Below are positions 1 to 6,946 of a stretch of 21,599 nucleotides of DNA, piece after piece. The position numbers were made by a program, and so were the translations under genes. The stretch's first letter is position 1, and every line of letters begins with the position of its first letter. Location of the stretch: positions 1 to 21,599 of the forward strand of contig JAKISR010000031.1 in NCBI GenBank assembly GCA_021648465.1, given 5' to 3'. The notes below the pieces were generated by a model that saw only the letters and a list, made by a program, of their open reading frames with translations, was not told the origin of the DNA and did no database searches. Source of the DNA: Sulfurimonas sp. (GTDB lineage Bacteria > Campylobacterota > Campylobacteria > Campylobacterales > Sulfurimonadaceae).

Positions 1-2
1 CT

Positions 3-155
3 CATTTACTTCCTTATCTTTGGTCGGATTTTAAAGTAAAGATTTTAACATCTAACTACTTCAAATCTAAATCTACAACTTTCATTTTTCATTTTTTTAA
101 AAGTTGCACTTCAGATTTAAATTTTGGGGCAAAGTTATGGAATTATTTGGGGTAA
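3..155 (+). CDS. Possible 3' end of an upstream open reading frame (partial, unidentified)
   Basis: One frame stays open for 50 codons from the left edge to a TAA at 153–155, which is longer than expected by chance in such AT-rich DNA. The translation is rich in F, K, S and T and ends in K-L-W-N-Y-L-G. I do not recognise a domain. An imperfect inverted repeat lies inside it, so this may instead be a non-coding repeat that happens to be open. No start is visible because the frame runs off the window. It stops 54 bp before the lipoprotein gene at 210. Confidence 0.25.
   Translation, partial: HLLPYLWSDFKVKILTSNYFKSKSTTFIFHFFKSCTSDLNFGAKLWNYLG
68..119. repeat. Imperfect inverted repeat upstream of the lipoprotein gene
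   Basis: The left arm is TAAATCT (68–74), one base, then CAACTTT (76–82). The right arm is AAAGTTG (100–106), six bases, then AGATTTA (113–119). Both 7-bp segments pair perfectly, giving a 14-bp stem with an asymmetric bulge (1 versus 6 nt) around a T-rich loop of 17 nt. The asymmetry recalls folded recombination or repeat elements, but integron attC core boxes are not present in the right positions. The function is unknown. Confidence 0.4.
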
Positions 156-209
156 GTATTGTTAAAGAATTTTGATGGTACTATTTTTATAATTATTGGA
201 GTTTTGAAA

Positions 210-566
210 ATGAAAAAAATAATTTATTTTGCTATATTAATTTTAATATTGCAAGGTTGTAGCAGTAAGAATAACATGGATAAGAATGCACAAGAATTTA
301 ATCCATATAATACAGTAAAGGTTATTGAAAGAGGAAAAGTGTATTTTTTACCTATTGATTCTAATTATGTATTTGTCGATGATGCACATAAAAAATTATT
401 TACTGAAACAGATACTTTTTTAGAATGTAATCTTGGAAATATATTTTGGAGAAGTCCTGATTTTATGAAAACTGGAACTAAAAATGATATAACACCTGAG
501 TATTTAAAAAAAGCAGAAAAAAAGCTATTAGCAGGGTGTTGTAAGCCTACAAGTAAAATGTATTAA
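210..566 (+). CDS. Small predicted lipoprotein of unknown function
   Basis: The protein has 118 residues from the ATG at 210, which I prefer over an in-frame TTG at 159. A GGAG-type ribosome site (about 198–201) sits 8 nt upstream, and the N-terminus then becomes a standard lipoprotein signal: M-K-K, a run of I/L/F, and the lipobox L-Q-G-C with the lipidated Cys at residue 15. The mature part is about 104 residues, hydrophilic, with a Cys pair (C-C-K-P) close to the C-terminus. I recognise no domain. It should be exported and membrane-anchored. It stands alone, facing the same way as accD but separated from it by 117 bp that contain accD's own promoter, so it is probably not part of that operon. 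Lone short lipoproteins like this are often strain-specific accessory genes. Confidence 0.7.
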   Translation: MKKIIYFAILILILQGCSSKNNMDKNAQEFNPYNTVKVIERGKVYFLPIDSNYVFVDDAHKKLFTETDTFLECNLGNIFWRSPDFMKTGTKNDITPEYLKKAEKKLLAGCCKPTSKMY

Positions 567-644
567 CTTATTTTAAGTAGCTAAGTAATTAAGTATAAAT
601 ATATTATGGAAACTAAAAATTCTGCTTATAAAGTATAAATTAGA

Positions 645-650
645 TATAAT
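645..650 (+). promoter_or_regulatory. -10 box (TATAAT) of the accD operon
   Basis: A perfect TATAAT lies 34 bp before the accD start, in T/A-rich DNA with no convincing -35 box. This matches the sigma70 promoter style of Campylobacterota, where the -10 dominates. Transcription would start near 657 and leave a leader of about 27 nt that includes the ribosome site AAAGGA (672–677). The rest of 567–683 shows no gene. Confidence 0.6.
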
Positions 651-683
651 CGCAATTATTTATATATTTAAAAAGGATAATTT

Positions 684-1529
684 TTGAATCTCTTAAGTAT
701 TTTTTCTTTTAACTCTGACAAAAAACAACCAGCTAAAAATGAAGCATCTCCTCACTGGGTAAAGTGTAAATCCTGTCAATCTTTAATGTACTACAAAGAA
801 GTGGAAAATCAAAAACATGTATGCCCAAAGTGTGGCTATCATATTCGTATTGGTGTAAAAAAGCGTATCGAACTTTTAGCTGATGAAGGAACATTTGTTG
901 AATACGATGATAATTTAAAACCTGTTGATCCTCTTAATTTTTTTGATAAAAAATCTTATAAACAAAGAATTGAGGAGGCTATAAAAAAGACTGGTAAAAC
1001 TTCATCAGTTGTTAGTGGTGAGTGTGAAATGAACGGTATCGGTGTTCAGCTAGTTATATTTGATTTTGCTTTTATGGGCGGCTCTCTAGGATCTGTTGAG
1101 GGTGAAAAAATTGTTCGTGCAGTTGAACGTGCTATAAAGAAAAAACATGGTGTTATTATACTTAGTGCAAGTGGTGGTGCTAGAATGCAAGAAAGTACAT
1201 TTTCTCTTCTTCAAATGAGTAAAACTTCTGCTGCTCTTGCAAAATTAGCAAAACAAAATCTTCCATATATCTCAGTTTTAACTGATCCAACAATGGGTGG
1301 AGTTAGTGCTTCTTTTGCAACACTAGGAGACATTATTATTGCTGAACCTGGAGCACTTGTTGGTTTTGCGGGTCAGCGTGTAATTGAGCAAACAATCGGT
1401 TCAGCACTTCCAGACGGTTTCCAAAGAGCAGAATTTTTACTTGAAAAAGGTTCTATTGATATGATTGTTGGTAGAAATAATTTAAAAAACACTCTCTCAG
1501 ATTTGTTAAATTTTTTTAAAGTTGCGTAA
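684..1529 (+). CDS. accD: Acetyl-CoA carboxylase, carboxyltransferase subunit beta
   Basis: AccD pairs with AccA to move the carboxyl group from biotin on BCCP to acetyl-CoA, making malonyl-CoA for fatty-acid synthesis in the cytoplasm. The 281-residue protein has the bacterial N-terminal four-cysteine zinc ribbon (C28, C31, C47, C50) followed by a crotonase-like carboxyltransferase domain. Recognisable stretches are G-G-S-L-G-S-V-E-G-E-K, S-A-S-G-G-A-R-M-Q-E-S (oxyanion/CoA region) and D-P-T-M-G-G-V-S-A-S. Length is normal for the family. The start is TTG at 684 with AAAGGA 6 nt upstream. It is the first gene of a long rightward block; its stop shares one base with the next start (TAATG), implying translational coupling. 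accA is not in the window. Confidence 0.96.
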   Translation: MNLLSIFSFNSDKKQPAKNEASPHWVKCKSCQSLMYYKEVENQKHVCPKCGYHIRIGVKKRIELLADEGTFVEYDDNLKPVDPLNFFDKKSYKQRIEEAIKKTGKTSSVVSGECEMNGIGVQLVIFDFAFMGGSLGSVEGEKIVRAVERAIKKKHGVIILSASGGARMQESTFSLLQMSKTSAALAKLAKQNLPYISVLTDPTMGGVSASFATLGDIIIAEPGALVGFAGQRVIEQTIGSALPDGFQRAEFLLEKGSIDMIVGRNNLKNTLSDLLNFFKVA

Positions 1530-2089
1530 TGCGACTTTATGCACTTTGTGATCAAGAGCTTTTAGATGCAAGAGCTATCTCACTAGAAGAGTTTATAGAA
1601 TTTGCAAAAGAGCAAAATGCAGAGATTATTCAATACCGCAATAAAAATGCAGATATTACATTTATCAAACAACAACTTATCAAAATTAGAAAATTTTATG
1701 ATGGTTTTTTAATTGTTAATGATGCTTATGAACTTATAGATTATTGTGATGGTGTTCATGTTGGCCAAGAAGATCTAAAAGCGATAGATGAAGATATTTT
1801 TAAAGCTGTAAAAATTTTAAGAGAAATTATTAAAAAAGATAAAATCTTAGGAATATCAACACATAATGAAGCAGAAGTTCTTCAAGCAAATGAGATGGAT
1901 TTAAATTATATTGGATTAGGTGCATTTAGAAATACAAATACAAAAAAAAATGCAAAAGTATTAGGCGATAGTTTAGATGACATAGCTTCAAAATCTAAAC
2001 ATTTAGTTGGTGCAATTGGTGGTATAAATATTAATGATAAATTTTTACACGTCACTTATCATGTTATTGGAAGTGGACTTATAAAATGA
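1529..2089 (+). CDS. thiE: Thiamine-phosphate synthase family protein (short ThiE)
   Basis: ThiE joins hydroxymethylpyrimidine pyrophosphate and thiazole phosphate to give thiamine phosphate in a TIM barrel. At 186 residues it is shorter than the usual ~210 and starts directly at the first beta strand. Ligand-contact motifs are nevertheless kept: Q-Y-R-N-K (R37, K39), L-I-V-N-D (N64, D65), D-G-V-H-V-G-Q-E-D (from D74), G-I-S-T-H, N-T-N-T-K (T136, T138, K139) and G-A-I-G-G-I (from G161). This suggests an active, trimmed enzyme, though a divergent paralog or TenI-like protein remains possible. No other thi gene is near, and no TPP riboswitch is visible. It overlaps accD by 1 nt and rlmH by 4 nt, so its expression is tied to this block rather than to thiamine level. 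Confidence 0.8.
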   Translation: MRLYALCDQELLDARAISLEEFIEFAKEQNAEIIQYRNKNADITFIKQQLIKIRKFYDGFLIVNDAYELIDYCDGVHVGQEDLKAIDEDIFKAVKILREIIKKDKILGISTHNEAEVLQANEMDLNYIGLGAFRNTNTKKNAKVLGDSLDDIASKSKHLVGAIGGININDKFLHVTYHVIGSGLIK

Positions 2090-2544
2090 ATATAGATATT
2101 GTCTCTATAGTTAAAAAAGAACGTTCAGACTATGACCCGCTTTATAAAGAGTTAACAAAAATGATTTCTCGTTTTGCAAAAGTACAAAATATAGAACTTT
2201 TCAGCAAGGATGTAACAAAAGCACACACTATATCATCTAAAGCTTCAAAACAGGCATATTCAAAGCTTTTGGAACCATATACAGGGAAAGCTTTTTCTAT
2301 TATTATGCATCCAGAGGGTAAAATAATTGATAGTTATGAGTTTAGTAAGCTATTAGATGATAAAATGGCGGTTAAATTTTATATTGGTGGAGCTTATGGC
2401 TTTGAGGATGACTTTTTAAAAAAAAGTGATGCTGTTATAAGTTTAGGTAAATTAACAATGAGTCATAAAATTGCAAAAGTTGTTTTACTAGAGCAAATTT
2501 ATAGAGGTTTTTCAATACTGAGCAACCACCCATATCATAAATAA
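2086..2544 (+). CDS. rlmH: 23S rRNA (pseudouridine-1915-N3)-methyltransferase RlmH
   Basis: RlmH is a SAM-dependent SPOUT (knotted) methyltransferase that methylates pseudouridine 1915 in helix 69 of 23S rRNA on assembled 70S ribosomes. The 152-residue length fits the family (~155). The C-terminal knot is clear: F-Y-I-G-G-A-Y-G-F (G101–G105), then I-S-L-G-K-L-T-M-S-H, then L-L-E-Q-I-Y-R-G and the terminal H-P-Y-H-K that typifies the family. The ATG lies inside the end of thiE (ATGA overlap), so it depends on re-initiation by thiE ribosomes. The N-terminal half is more divergent, as is usual. Confidence 0.92.
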   Translation: MNIDIVSIVKKERSDYDPLYKELTKMISRFAKVQNIELFSKDVTKAHTISSKASKQAYSKLLEPYTGKAFSIIMHPEGKIIDSYEFSKLLDDKMAVKFYIGGAYGFEDDFLKKSDAVISLGKLTMSHKIAKVVLLEQIYRGFSILSNHPYHK

Positions 2545-2555
2545 GGAATACATAA

Positions 2556-2906
2556 GTGCAAGATAGTGAATTAAGTTACTTTAGAGAAATTCTTGAGAGT
2601 AGACAAGTACAAATAACAAAAAATATTTCAGATGTGAATGATGAGCTTAGTCAATTAAATTCATTAGAGTTAAATGATGAAGGTGATCATGCATCAGTTG
2701 ATAATAATTCAATGATTGAGAGTGCAATTGTTCAGCAACAAGAACAAGAATTAAGAGAAATTAATGTAACATTAGGAAAAATATCAATTGGTGATTATGG
2801 CATATGTGAAATGTGTGAAGATCCGATAGGTTTTCAAAGATTAAAAGTTAAGCCTCATGCAATATATTGTATAGACTGTAGAGAGATTGTAGAAAAATCT
2901 AAGTAA
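2556..2906 (+). CDS. dksA: DksA/TraR-family RNA polymerase-binding regulator
   Basis: Proteins of this family enter the RNA polymerase secondary channel and, with ppGpp, adjust transcription of rRNA and stress genes. The 116-residue protein has a helical N-terminal half, a D-E-G-D-H-A motif (41–46) that matches the D-x-x-D-x-A coiled-coil tip needed for DksA action, and a C-terminal four-Cys zinc finger C84-x2-C87-x17-C105-x2-C108. It is shorter than E. coli DksA (151 residues). The start is GTG at 2556 with AAGGA 8 nt upstream. I recall a DksA-like gene at the same place beside accD in Campylobacter jejuni. The symbol dksA is by domain and tip motif; a general DksA/TraR member is the cautious alternative. 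Confidence 0.85.
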   Translation: MQDSELSYFREILESRQVQITKNISDVNDELSQLNSLELNDEGDHASVDNNSMIESAIVQQQEQELREINVTLGKISIGDYGICEMCEDPIGFQRLKVKPHAIYCIDCREIVEKSK

Positions 2907-2916
2907 GGAGTGGTAG

Positions 2917-3933
2917 ATGTATATTAAAAGATATACTATTGCATCATTAATATTAATTATTTTAGTTAGTTGGTATGTTTATGCTTTTGTAACTCAAGAT
3001 ACTATAAGTATTGAATTTTTCGGAGTTATGTTACCCCCTTTACCAATAGCATTATTGGTTGTTATACCACTGGTTTTATTATATGTTGCTAGTGTATTAC
3101 ATATGTCTTTTTATTCATTTTTAGCTAGTATGAAGCTTCGTAAATATGAAAAAGATTTTGATAAAATTGTTGACTCTATAGTTGAAGCATATCTTGGTAA
3201 AGAAAATCGTTCTCATAACTTTAAAACAAACCGATACCAATTGCTGGGCGCATTAATTGATAATGCAACTATTTTTCCATCTGCAGAATTAAATTCAAAT
3301 ATTGATAATAAAAAGATAAGTGAAGTTCTTGAACTTATCAATAAAATAAAAAATTCAGAATCAGTAGACTTAAAAAAGTACTCACTTCCATCTTATAATG
3401 CTTTAGTTATTCAAAATGTAAAGAATCGCTATAAGCAAGGTAGTATAAAAGCAGAAGATATATTAAATAACGCTAGTAAGTATGATGAGAGTATTTGCAA
3501 AGAAGTTTATATAGATTTTGTTAAGACATCACCACTCAGTGCTATAGAAAAGTATAAAAAATCTTTAACAAAAGAATCTTTATTTGAGATACTATCAAGA
3601 ATTAATGCTGATGAAAACACATTGGAAATATCAAATGAATCACTTATCACTTTTTTCAAAGATTTAGAATTAAATTCAAAAGACTACATAAAAGCATCTC
3701 AAAAACTTTCACGTGGAATGAATCCAGAACAGAGAATAAAACTTTTTGAAACATTAAGCAATGAAAATGAAAGTGTCATGGAAGCTTACTTGTTTACACT
3801 TTTTGACTTAGAAATGTTAGCTCCAGCTAAAGAGATACTAGAAACTTCACAAGATGATGAATATATGAATTTTAAAGCATATAGTTCATTAAGAGAGTAT
3901 GGTAAGCACTTTGATATTAATCTTTTTATGTAA
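2917..3933 (+). CDS. Two-TM membrane-anchored protein of unknown function
   Basis: This 338-residue protein starts at an ATG preceded by AAGGAG. Two hydrophobic segments lie at about residues 6–27 and 40–62, joined by a short loop, and a long hydrophilic helical domain (about 75–338) follows, probably cytoplasmic. The soluble part has repeated Leu/Lys/Glu helices reminiscent of alpha-solenoid scaffolds, but I see no catalytic motif. I do not recognise the family. Its fixed place between the DksA-family gene and dus seems to be conserved in related Campylobacterota (recalled, not checked), which argues for a real housekeeping role. It ends 15 bp before the dus start; that gap carries a hairpin described separately. 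Confidence 0.75.
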   Translation: MYIKRYTIASLILIILVSWYVYAFVTQDTISIEFFGVMLPPLPIALLVVIPLVLLYVASVLHMSFYSFLASMKLRKYEKDFDKIVDSIVEAYLGKENRSHNFKTNRYQLLGALIDNATIFPSAELNSNIDNKKISEVLELINKIKNSESVDLKKYSLPSYNALVIQNVKNRYKQGSIKAEDILNNASKYDESICKEVYIDFVKTSPLSAIEKYKKSLTKESLFEILSRINADENTLEISNESLITFFKDLELNSKDYIKASQKLSRGMNPEQRIKLFETLSNENESVMEAYLFTLFDLEMLAPAKEILETSQDDEYMNFKAYSSLREYGKHFDINLFM

Positions 3934-3934
3934 A

Positions 3935-3956
3935 TCTAACATACTAAAATGTTAGA
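3935..3956 (+). promoter_or_regulatory. Hairpin containing the dus start codon
   Basis: TCTAACAT (3935–3942) and ATGTTAGA (3949–3956) are perfect reverse complements around a 6-nt loop. The ATG of dus forms the first three bases of the 3' arm, so in RNA the start codon would be paired. No Shine-Dalgarno sequence lies upstream. A ribosome ending the previous gene (stop at 3931–3933) would cover the 5' arm and open the hairpin, which suggests translational coupling. That mechanism is inferred. Confidence 0.5.
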
Positions 3957-4902
3957 AAAGTTATCTTTTGATAAGCCAGTATTTGTTTTAGCTCCTTTGG
4001 CTGGATTTACGGACTTGCCTTTTAGAAGCGTAGCTAAAAAATTTGGTGCAGATTTAACAGTTAGTGAAATGTTAAGTTCAAATGCTTTAGCTCATGGTTC
4101 TGTAAAAACTTTGCACATGTTAAAAAAATCATCTAATGAAGACCCTTACTCTGTTCAAATATCAGCTTCTCAAGCAGATATGGCAAAAAGAGCAGTAGAA
4201 GTTTTAAATGAATATGAGGGTATTGATATTATAGATTTAAACTGTGGATGCCCTGTTCCAAAAGTTGTTGGGCATGGAAGTGGTAGTTCACTTTTATTGA
4301 ATCTTCCTCTTATGGGTGATATAATTAAAACTATAAAAGATACTTCAAGCAAAAGCCTTGTAAGTGTGAAAATTAGACTTGGTTTTGAGAAAAAAAACCA
4401 TATCAATATAGCAAAAATGGTTGAAGATAGTGGAGCAGATTTTTTAGCAGTGCATGGAAGAACACGTGTTGGAAAATTTAAAGCCCCTGTTGATTATGAT
4501 GCTATCAAAGAGATAAAAGAAGTTGTTAGCATACCAGTTATCGCAAATGGGGATATAGACTCATATGAGAAAGCTAAGTGGGTGCTAGAACATACTGGTG
4601 CTAATGGAGTTATGATAGGTCGTGGAGCAGTTGGTGCTCCTTGGATATTTCATCAACTTCGTACAAGTTCTGCTGATATAAGTCAAGATATTAAACATAA
4701 AATTATTTTAGAGCATTTTGATATGATGATTGAGTTTTATGGTTCTCACGGGGTAGCTATGTTTAGAAAACATACACATACTTACTCTAAAGGCTATAGA
4801 GGTGCATCAGCTCTTAGAGATAAAGTAAATCACATCAATAATATACAAGAATATCGTACATTAATAGACAAATTTTTTAGTAATAGTGAGCAAGTAGTTT
4901 AA
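3949..4902 (+). CDS. dus: tRNA-dihydrouridine synthase (Dus family)
   Basis: Dus enzymes use FMN and NADPH to reduce specific uridines in the tRNA D-loop. The 317-residue protein opens with the FMN-barrel motif L-A-P-L-A-G-F-T-D-L-P-F-R (14–26), followed by S-E-M-L-S, and has the catalytic N98-C-G-C-P with the acid/base Cys at 101. K-I-R-L-G, the A-V-H-G-R-T-R FMN/tRNA region, I-A-N-G-D-I and M-I-G-R-G-A (phosphate binding) follow in the expected order. The pattern looks DusB-like, but I cannot assign A, B or C firmly. No SD precedes the ATG and the start lies in a hairpin, so it probably relies on coupling to the upstream gene. The stop overlaps the next start (TAATG). Confidence 0.93.
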   Translation: MLEKLSFDKPVFVLAPLAGFTDLPFRSVAKKFGADLTVSEMLSSNALAHGSVKTLHMLKKSSNEDPYSVQISASQADMAKRAVEVLNEYEGIDIIDLNCGCPVPKVVGHGSGSSLLLNLPLMGDIIKTIKDTSSKSLVSVKIRLGFEKKNHINIAKMVEDSGADFLAVHGRTRVGKFKAPVDYDAIKEIKEVVSIPVIANGDIDSYEKAKWVLEHTGANGVMIGRGAVGAPWIFHQLRTSSADISQDIKHKIILEHFDMMIEFYGSHGVAMFRKHTHTYSKGYRGASALRDKVNHINNIQEYRTLIDKFFSNSEQVV

Positions 4903-6038
4903 TGGCTTTAGATATAAGTAAATCAATTAAAAATTTAGATGACAGTGATATAGCAGATAATTTGCTTCATTATGATTATAATGTGAAGCATCTATTATCT
5001 CTTATAAAAAAAGGTATTGATAGGGAAGATGTTTTGTTTTTAAGTTCTTACCGCTCTTTTGAAGGGGAAGTTTTTGAAAATTTTGTATATGAAAAACTTT
5101 TAATATATGCACAAAATAATAATGACATAGAAAAATTTATTTTAAAAGGGTTCCATCAAAATAAATATAAGGCTTATGCAAATACACTCTCTATTAGTGA
5201 AAAACAGCAGATTGTATATAGAACAAAAAGTAGAGAAATTAGTGAATTTGATGCAATTTTTATTACAAAAAATAAAGAATTATATTTTGTTGAGATGACA
5301 CTTGTTAAGTCTGTTTTAAAACTAAGAAAAAGACTTAGAAAGAAAAAAGCTCTATTAGAGATAATATTTCCAAATTATGAAATTAAATCTTTAATTATTT
5401 TAAATGAAGGTGCTACTGGAATAAAACAGTTTCCAGCATATTGTAAAGTATGGTTTACTAAACAGTTTTCATGTAAAAAAGTACTTGAGTATATTACAGC
5501 ACAAAATCCTAAAAAACTTTTACCAAAAAATAAAATAAATTCTTTAAAAATGGTAGAAGCTCATACTTTAAAACTTCATCCGTTTAGGTATTATAATACC
5601 ATGTCTTGGATTACTAAAACAATAAGATATAATAAAAAGTATCTTTTAGACATTAATTTTTTAATGAGTAGCAATATTCAAAGATACCATGATTTATATA
5701 ATAAATTTTATATTGGCTATATAAATGTAAAAGATATAAGAGAAGAATTAAAACTTGATGATAAATATAGCGATGAGCAAAGAGTTGTTATCGCTATAGA
5801 AAAAAAATATACTGATGAGATTATATTAACTTATTATATACAATTAACACGTAAAAATTTATATTTATTTTCTTATGAAGATGGTAAAATTGTTAAAGAA
5901 AAAAAAGATCCTTTTGGTATTACTGTAACAGAAGTGTATCATATTAATAAGATGATGGATGATTCATATATACTAAATAATTCAAATATCAAAACAGTAA
6001 AAAAACTCTTAAAAGAGAGATATTTAAGAAATAATTAG
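4902..6038 (+). CDS. Unknown protein with a possible degenerate PD-(D/E)XK nuclease-like core
   Basis: The 378-residue protein, rich in Lys, Ile and Tyr, is coupled to dus through a TAATG overlap. I do not recognise its family. Around residues 54–135 the order of elements resembles the PD-(D/E)XK nuclease fold: a helix with acidic residues (G-E-V-F-E-N-F-V-Y-E), then E-F-D117-A-I-F, then a strand with Y-F-V-E131-M-T. The usual Lys of E-x-K is Thr here, though K136 or K140 could stand in for it. This may be an inactive or migrated-lysine variant, or only a chance likeness. The C-terminal half (about 200–378) shows no motif I know and has no TM segments. It ends overlapping the convergent fliO gene by 4 bp, with no terminator between them. 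Confidence 0.6.
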   Translation: MALDISKSIKNLDDSDIADNLLHYDYNVKHLLSLIKKGIDREDVLFLSSYRSFEGEVFENFVYEKLLIYAQNNNDIEKFILKGFHQNKYKAYANTLSISEKQQIVYRTKSREISEFDAIFITKNKELYFVEMTLVKSVLKLRKRLRKKKALLEIIFPNYEIKSLIILNEGATGIKQFPAYCKVWFTKQFSCKKVLEYITAQNPKKLLPKNKINSLKMVEAHTLKLHPFRYYNTMSWITKTIRYNKKYLLDINFLMSSNIQRYHDLYNKFYIGYINVKDIREELKLDDKYSDEQRVVIAIEKKYTDEIILTYYIQLTRKNLYLFSYEDGKIVKEKKDPFGITVTEVYHINKMMDDSYILNNSNIKTVKKLLKERYLRNN

Positions 6039-6946
6039 GATTCATAAGCTATTGAAGCTGCTCTTTCTTTATATGCCTGAAGTGGTTCTTTTGTTGTTTC
6101 ACCTTTGCCATATAAAAAATCATTGAGTTCTTTATTTCTATCTTGTAGTATAGAATCAAAATCATTTTGAGTCTCAGGTTTATTATCAGTATACTTATCA
6201 AGAAGTATATTGTTTTTTCCCATAAGAACAAGATAACTTTGTTCAGCAAAATCAAGCATGATCACACTATTTTCTTTATTTATTGATTTTTGAAATCTAA
6301 TACTGACATTATCTGTAGTATCGGCGTCATCATTATTATTTATGGGAATTGTTTCATTGGTTTTCTCTTGTTCTTTATGAGTGTCTTTATATAACCAAGA
6401 GTGTTGCTTAGCTTTTATTTCTTTTGGTGTAACTCTTTTTTTAATGTATAGAAGCACACCAATTCCTATAATTAATATTATTATAACAATATAATAACTT
6501 TTACTCATATCATCATTTTTTGTTGGAAGTTGACTCAATGACGGAGAAACAGTTTTATTTTTTACAGTAGCTACTGGTTTATTTTGTGCTGTTTTTAAAG
6601 CAAACCTAAGTCTTAAGCCATAAGAATCTGATGTTTTTGAAGCCTTTAAACTTACAGATGGAGGAACCATAGCAATTATTTTTGTATAATCCACCATTGG
6701 TGTAATACTTAGTGATTTAATATATCTAGAGGATAGCTTTTTTAACTTTGAAGACTCTATTGTTGCATCTTCTAGTTTAATAGTTATGGTTGAATTACCA
6801 ACACTTTGTTTTATTGTACCATTATAAGGAGTGTCAAAAGTTATCATAACATCAACTCTGTCAGTTCTGTCATATATATTATAACTCAATATTTTTGAAG
6901 CATATAAAGAAAAAGGAAGTATAAAAAGTAGAAAATATTTAATCAT
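6035..6946 (-). CDS. fliO: Flagellar export apparatus protein FliO (long, with periplasmic domain)
   Basis: FliO helps assemble the FliP/Q/R core of the flagellar type III export gate. The 303-residue protein has an N-terminal signal or anchor (about 1–16), a beta-rich periplasmic region to about 120 that resembles an AMIN-type domain, a Ser/Thr/Lys linker, one TM helix (151–168) and a cytoplasmic tail. In the tail, the stretch E-N-S-V-I-M-L-D-F-A-E-Q-S-Y-L-V-L-M-G matches the short FliO core. E. coli FliO lacks the periplasmic domain; I recall that Helicobacter pylori FliO, encoded beside fliN, has one. The start overlaps the fliN stop by 4 nt (ATGA). The family call rests mainly on topology and the link to fliN, because FliO sequence is weakly conserved. 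Confidence 0.75.
   Translation of the reverse strand: MIKYFLLFILPFSLYASKILSYNIYDRTDRVDVMITFDTPYNGTIKQSVGNSTITIKLEDATIESSKLKKLSSRYIKSLSITPMVDYTKIIAMVPPSVSLKASKTSDSYGLRLRFALKTAQNKPVATVKNKTVSPSLSQLPTKNDDMSKSYYIVIIILIIGIGVLLYIKKRVTPKEIKAKQHSWLYKDTHKEQEKTNETIPINNNDDADTTDNVSIRFQKSINKENSVIMLDFAEQSYLVLMGKNNILLDKYTDNKPETQNDFDSILQDRNKELNDFLYGKGETTKEPLQAYKERAASIAYES

Noticed and set aside
50..167. Integron attC-like site (ATCTAAC at 50–56 fits R-Y-Y-Y-A-A-C; an inverted repeat follows)
   Set aside because: No matching G-T-T-R-R-R-Y box is present on the right side and the stem does not include the left box. Only an inverted repeat can be supported.
188..193. TATAAT as promoter for the lipoprotein gene
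   Set aside because: A start about 7 nt downstream would fall inside the ribosome site at 198–201, so it cannot be the main promoter unless initiation is atypical.
1529..1600. TPP riboswitch ahead of thiE
   Set aside because: thiE starts within the accD stop codon, leaving no leader, and no THI-box sequences are seen upstream.
6006..6017. CTCTT-AA-AAGAG palindrome as terminator of the 378-aa gene
   Set aside because: The 5-bp A/T-rich stem with a 2-nt loop cannot fold well, lies inside the coding sequence and has no T run.
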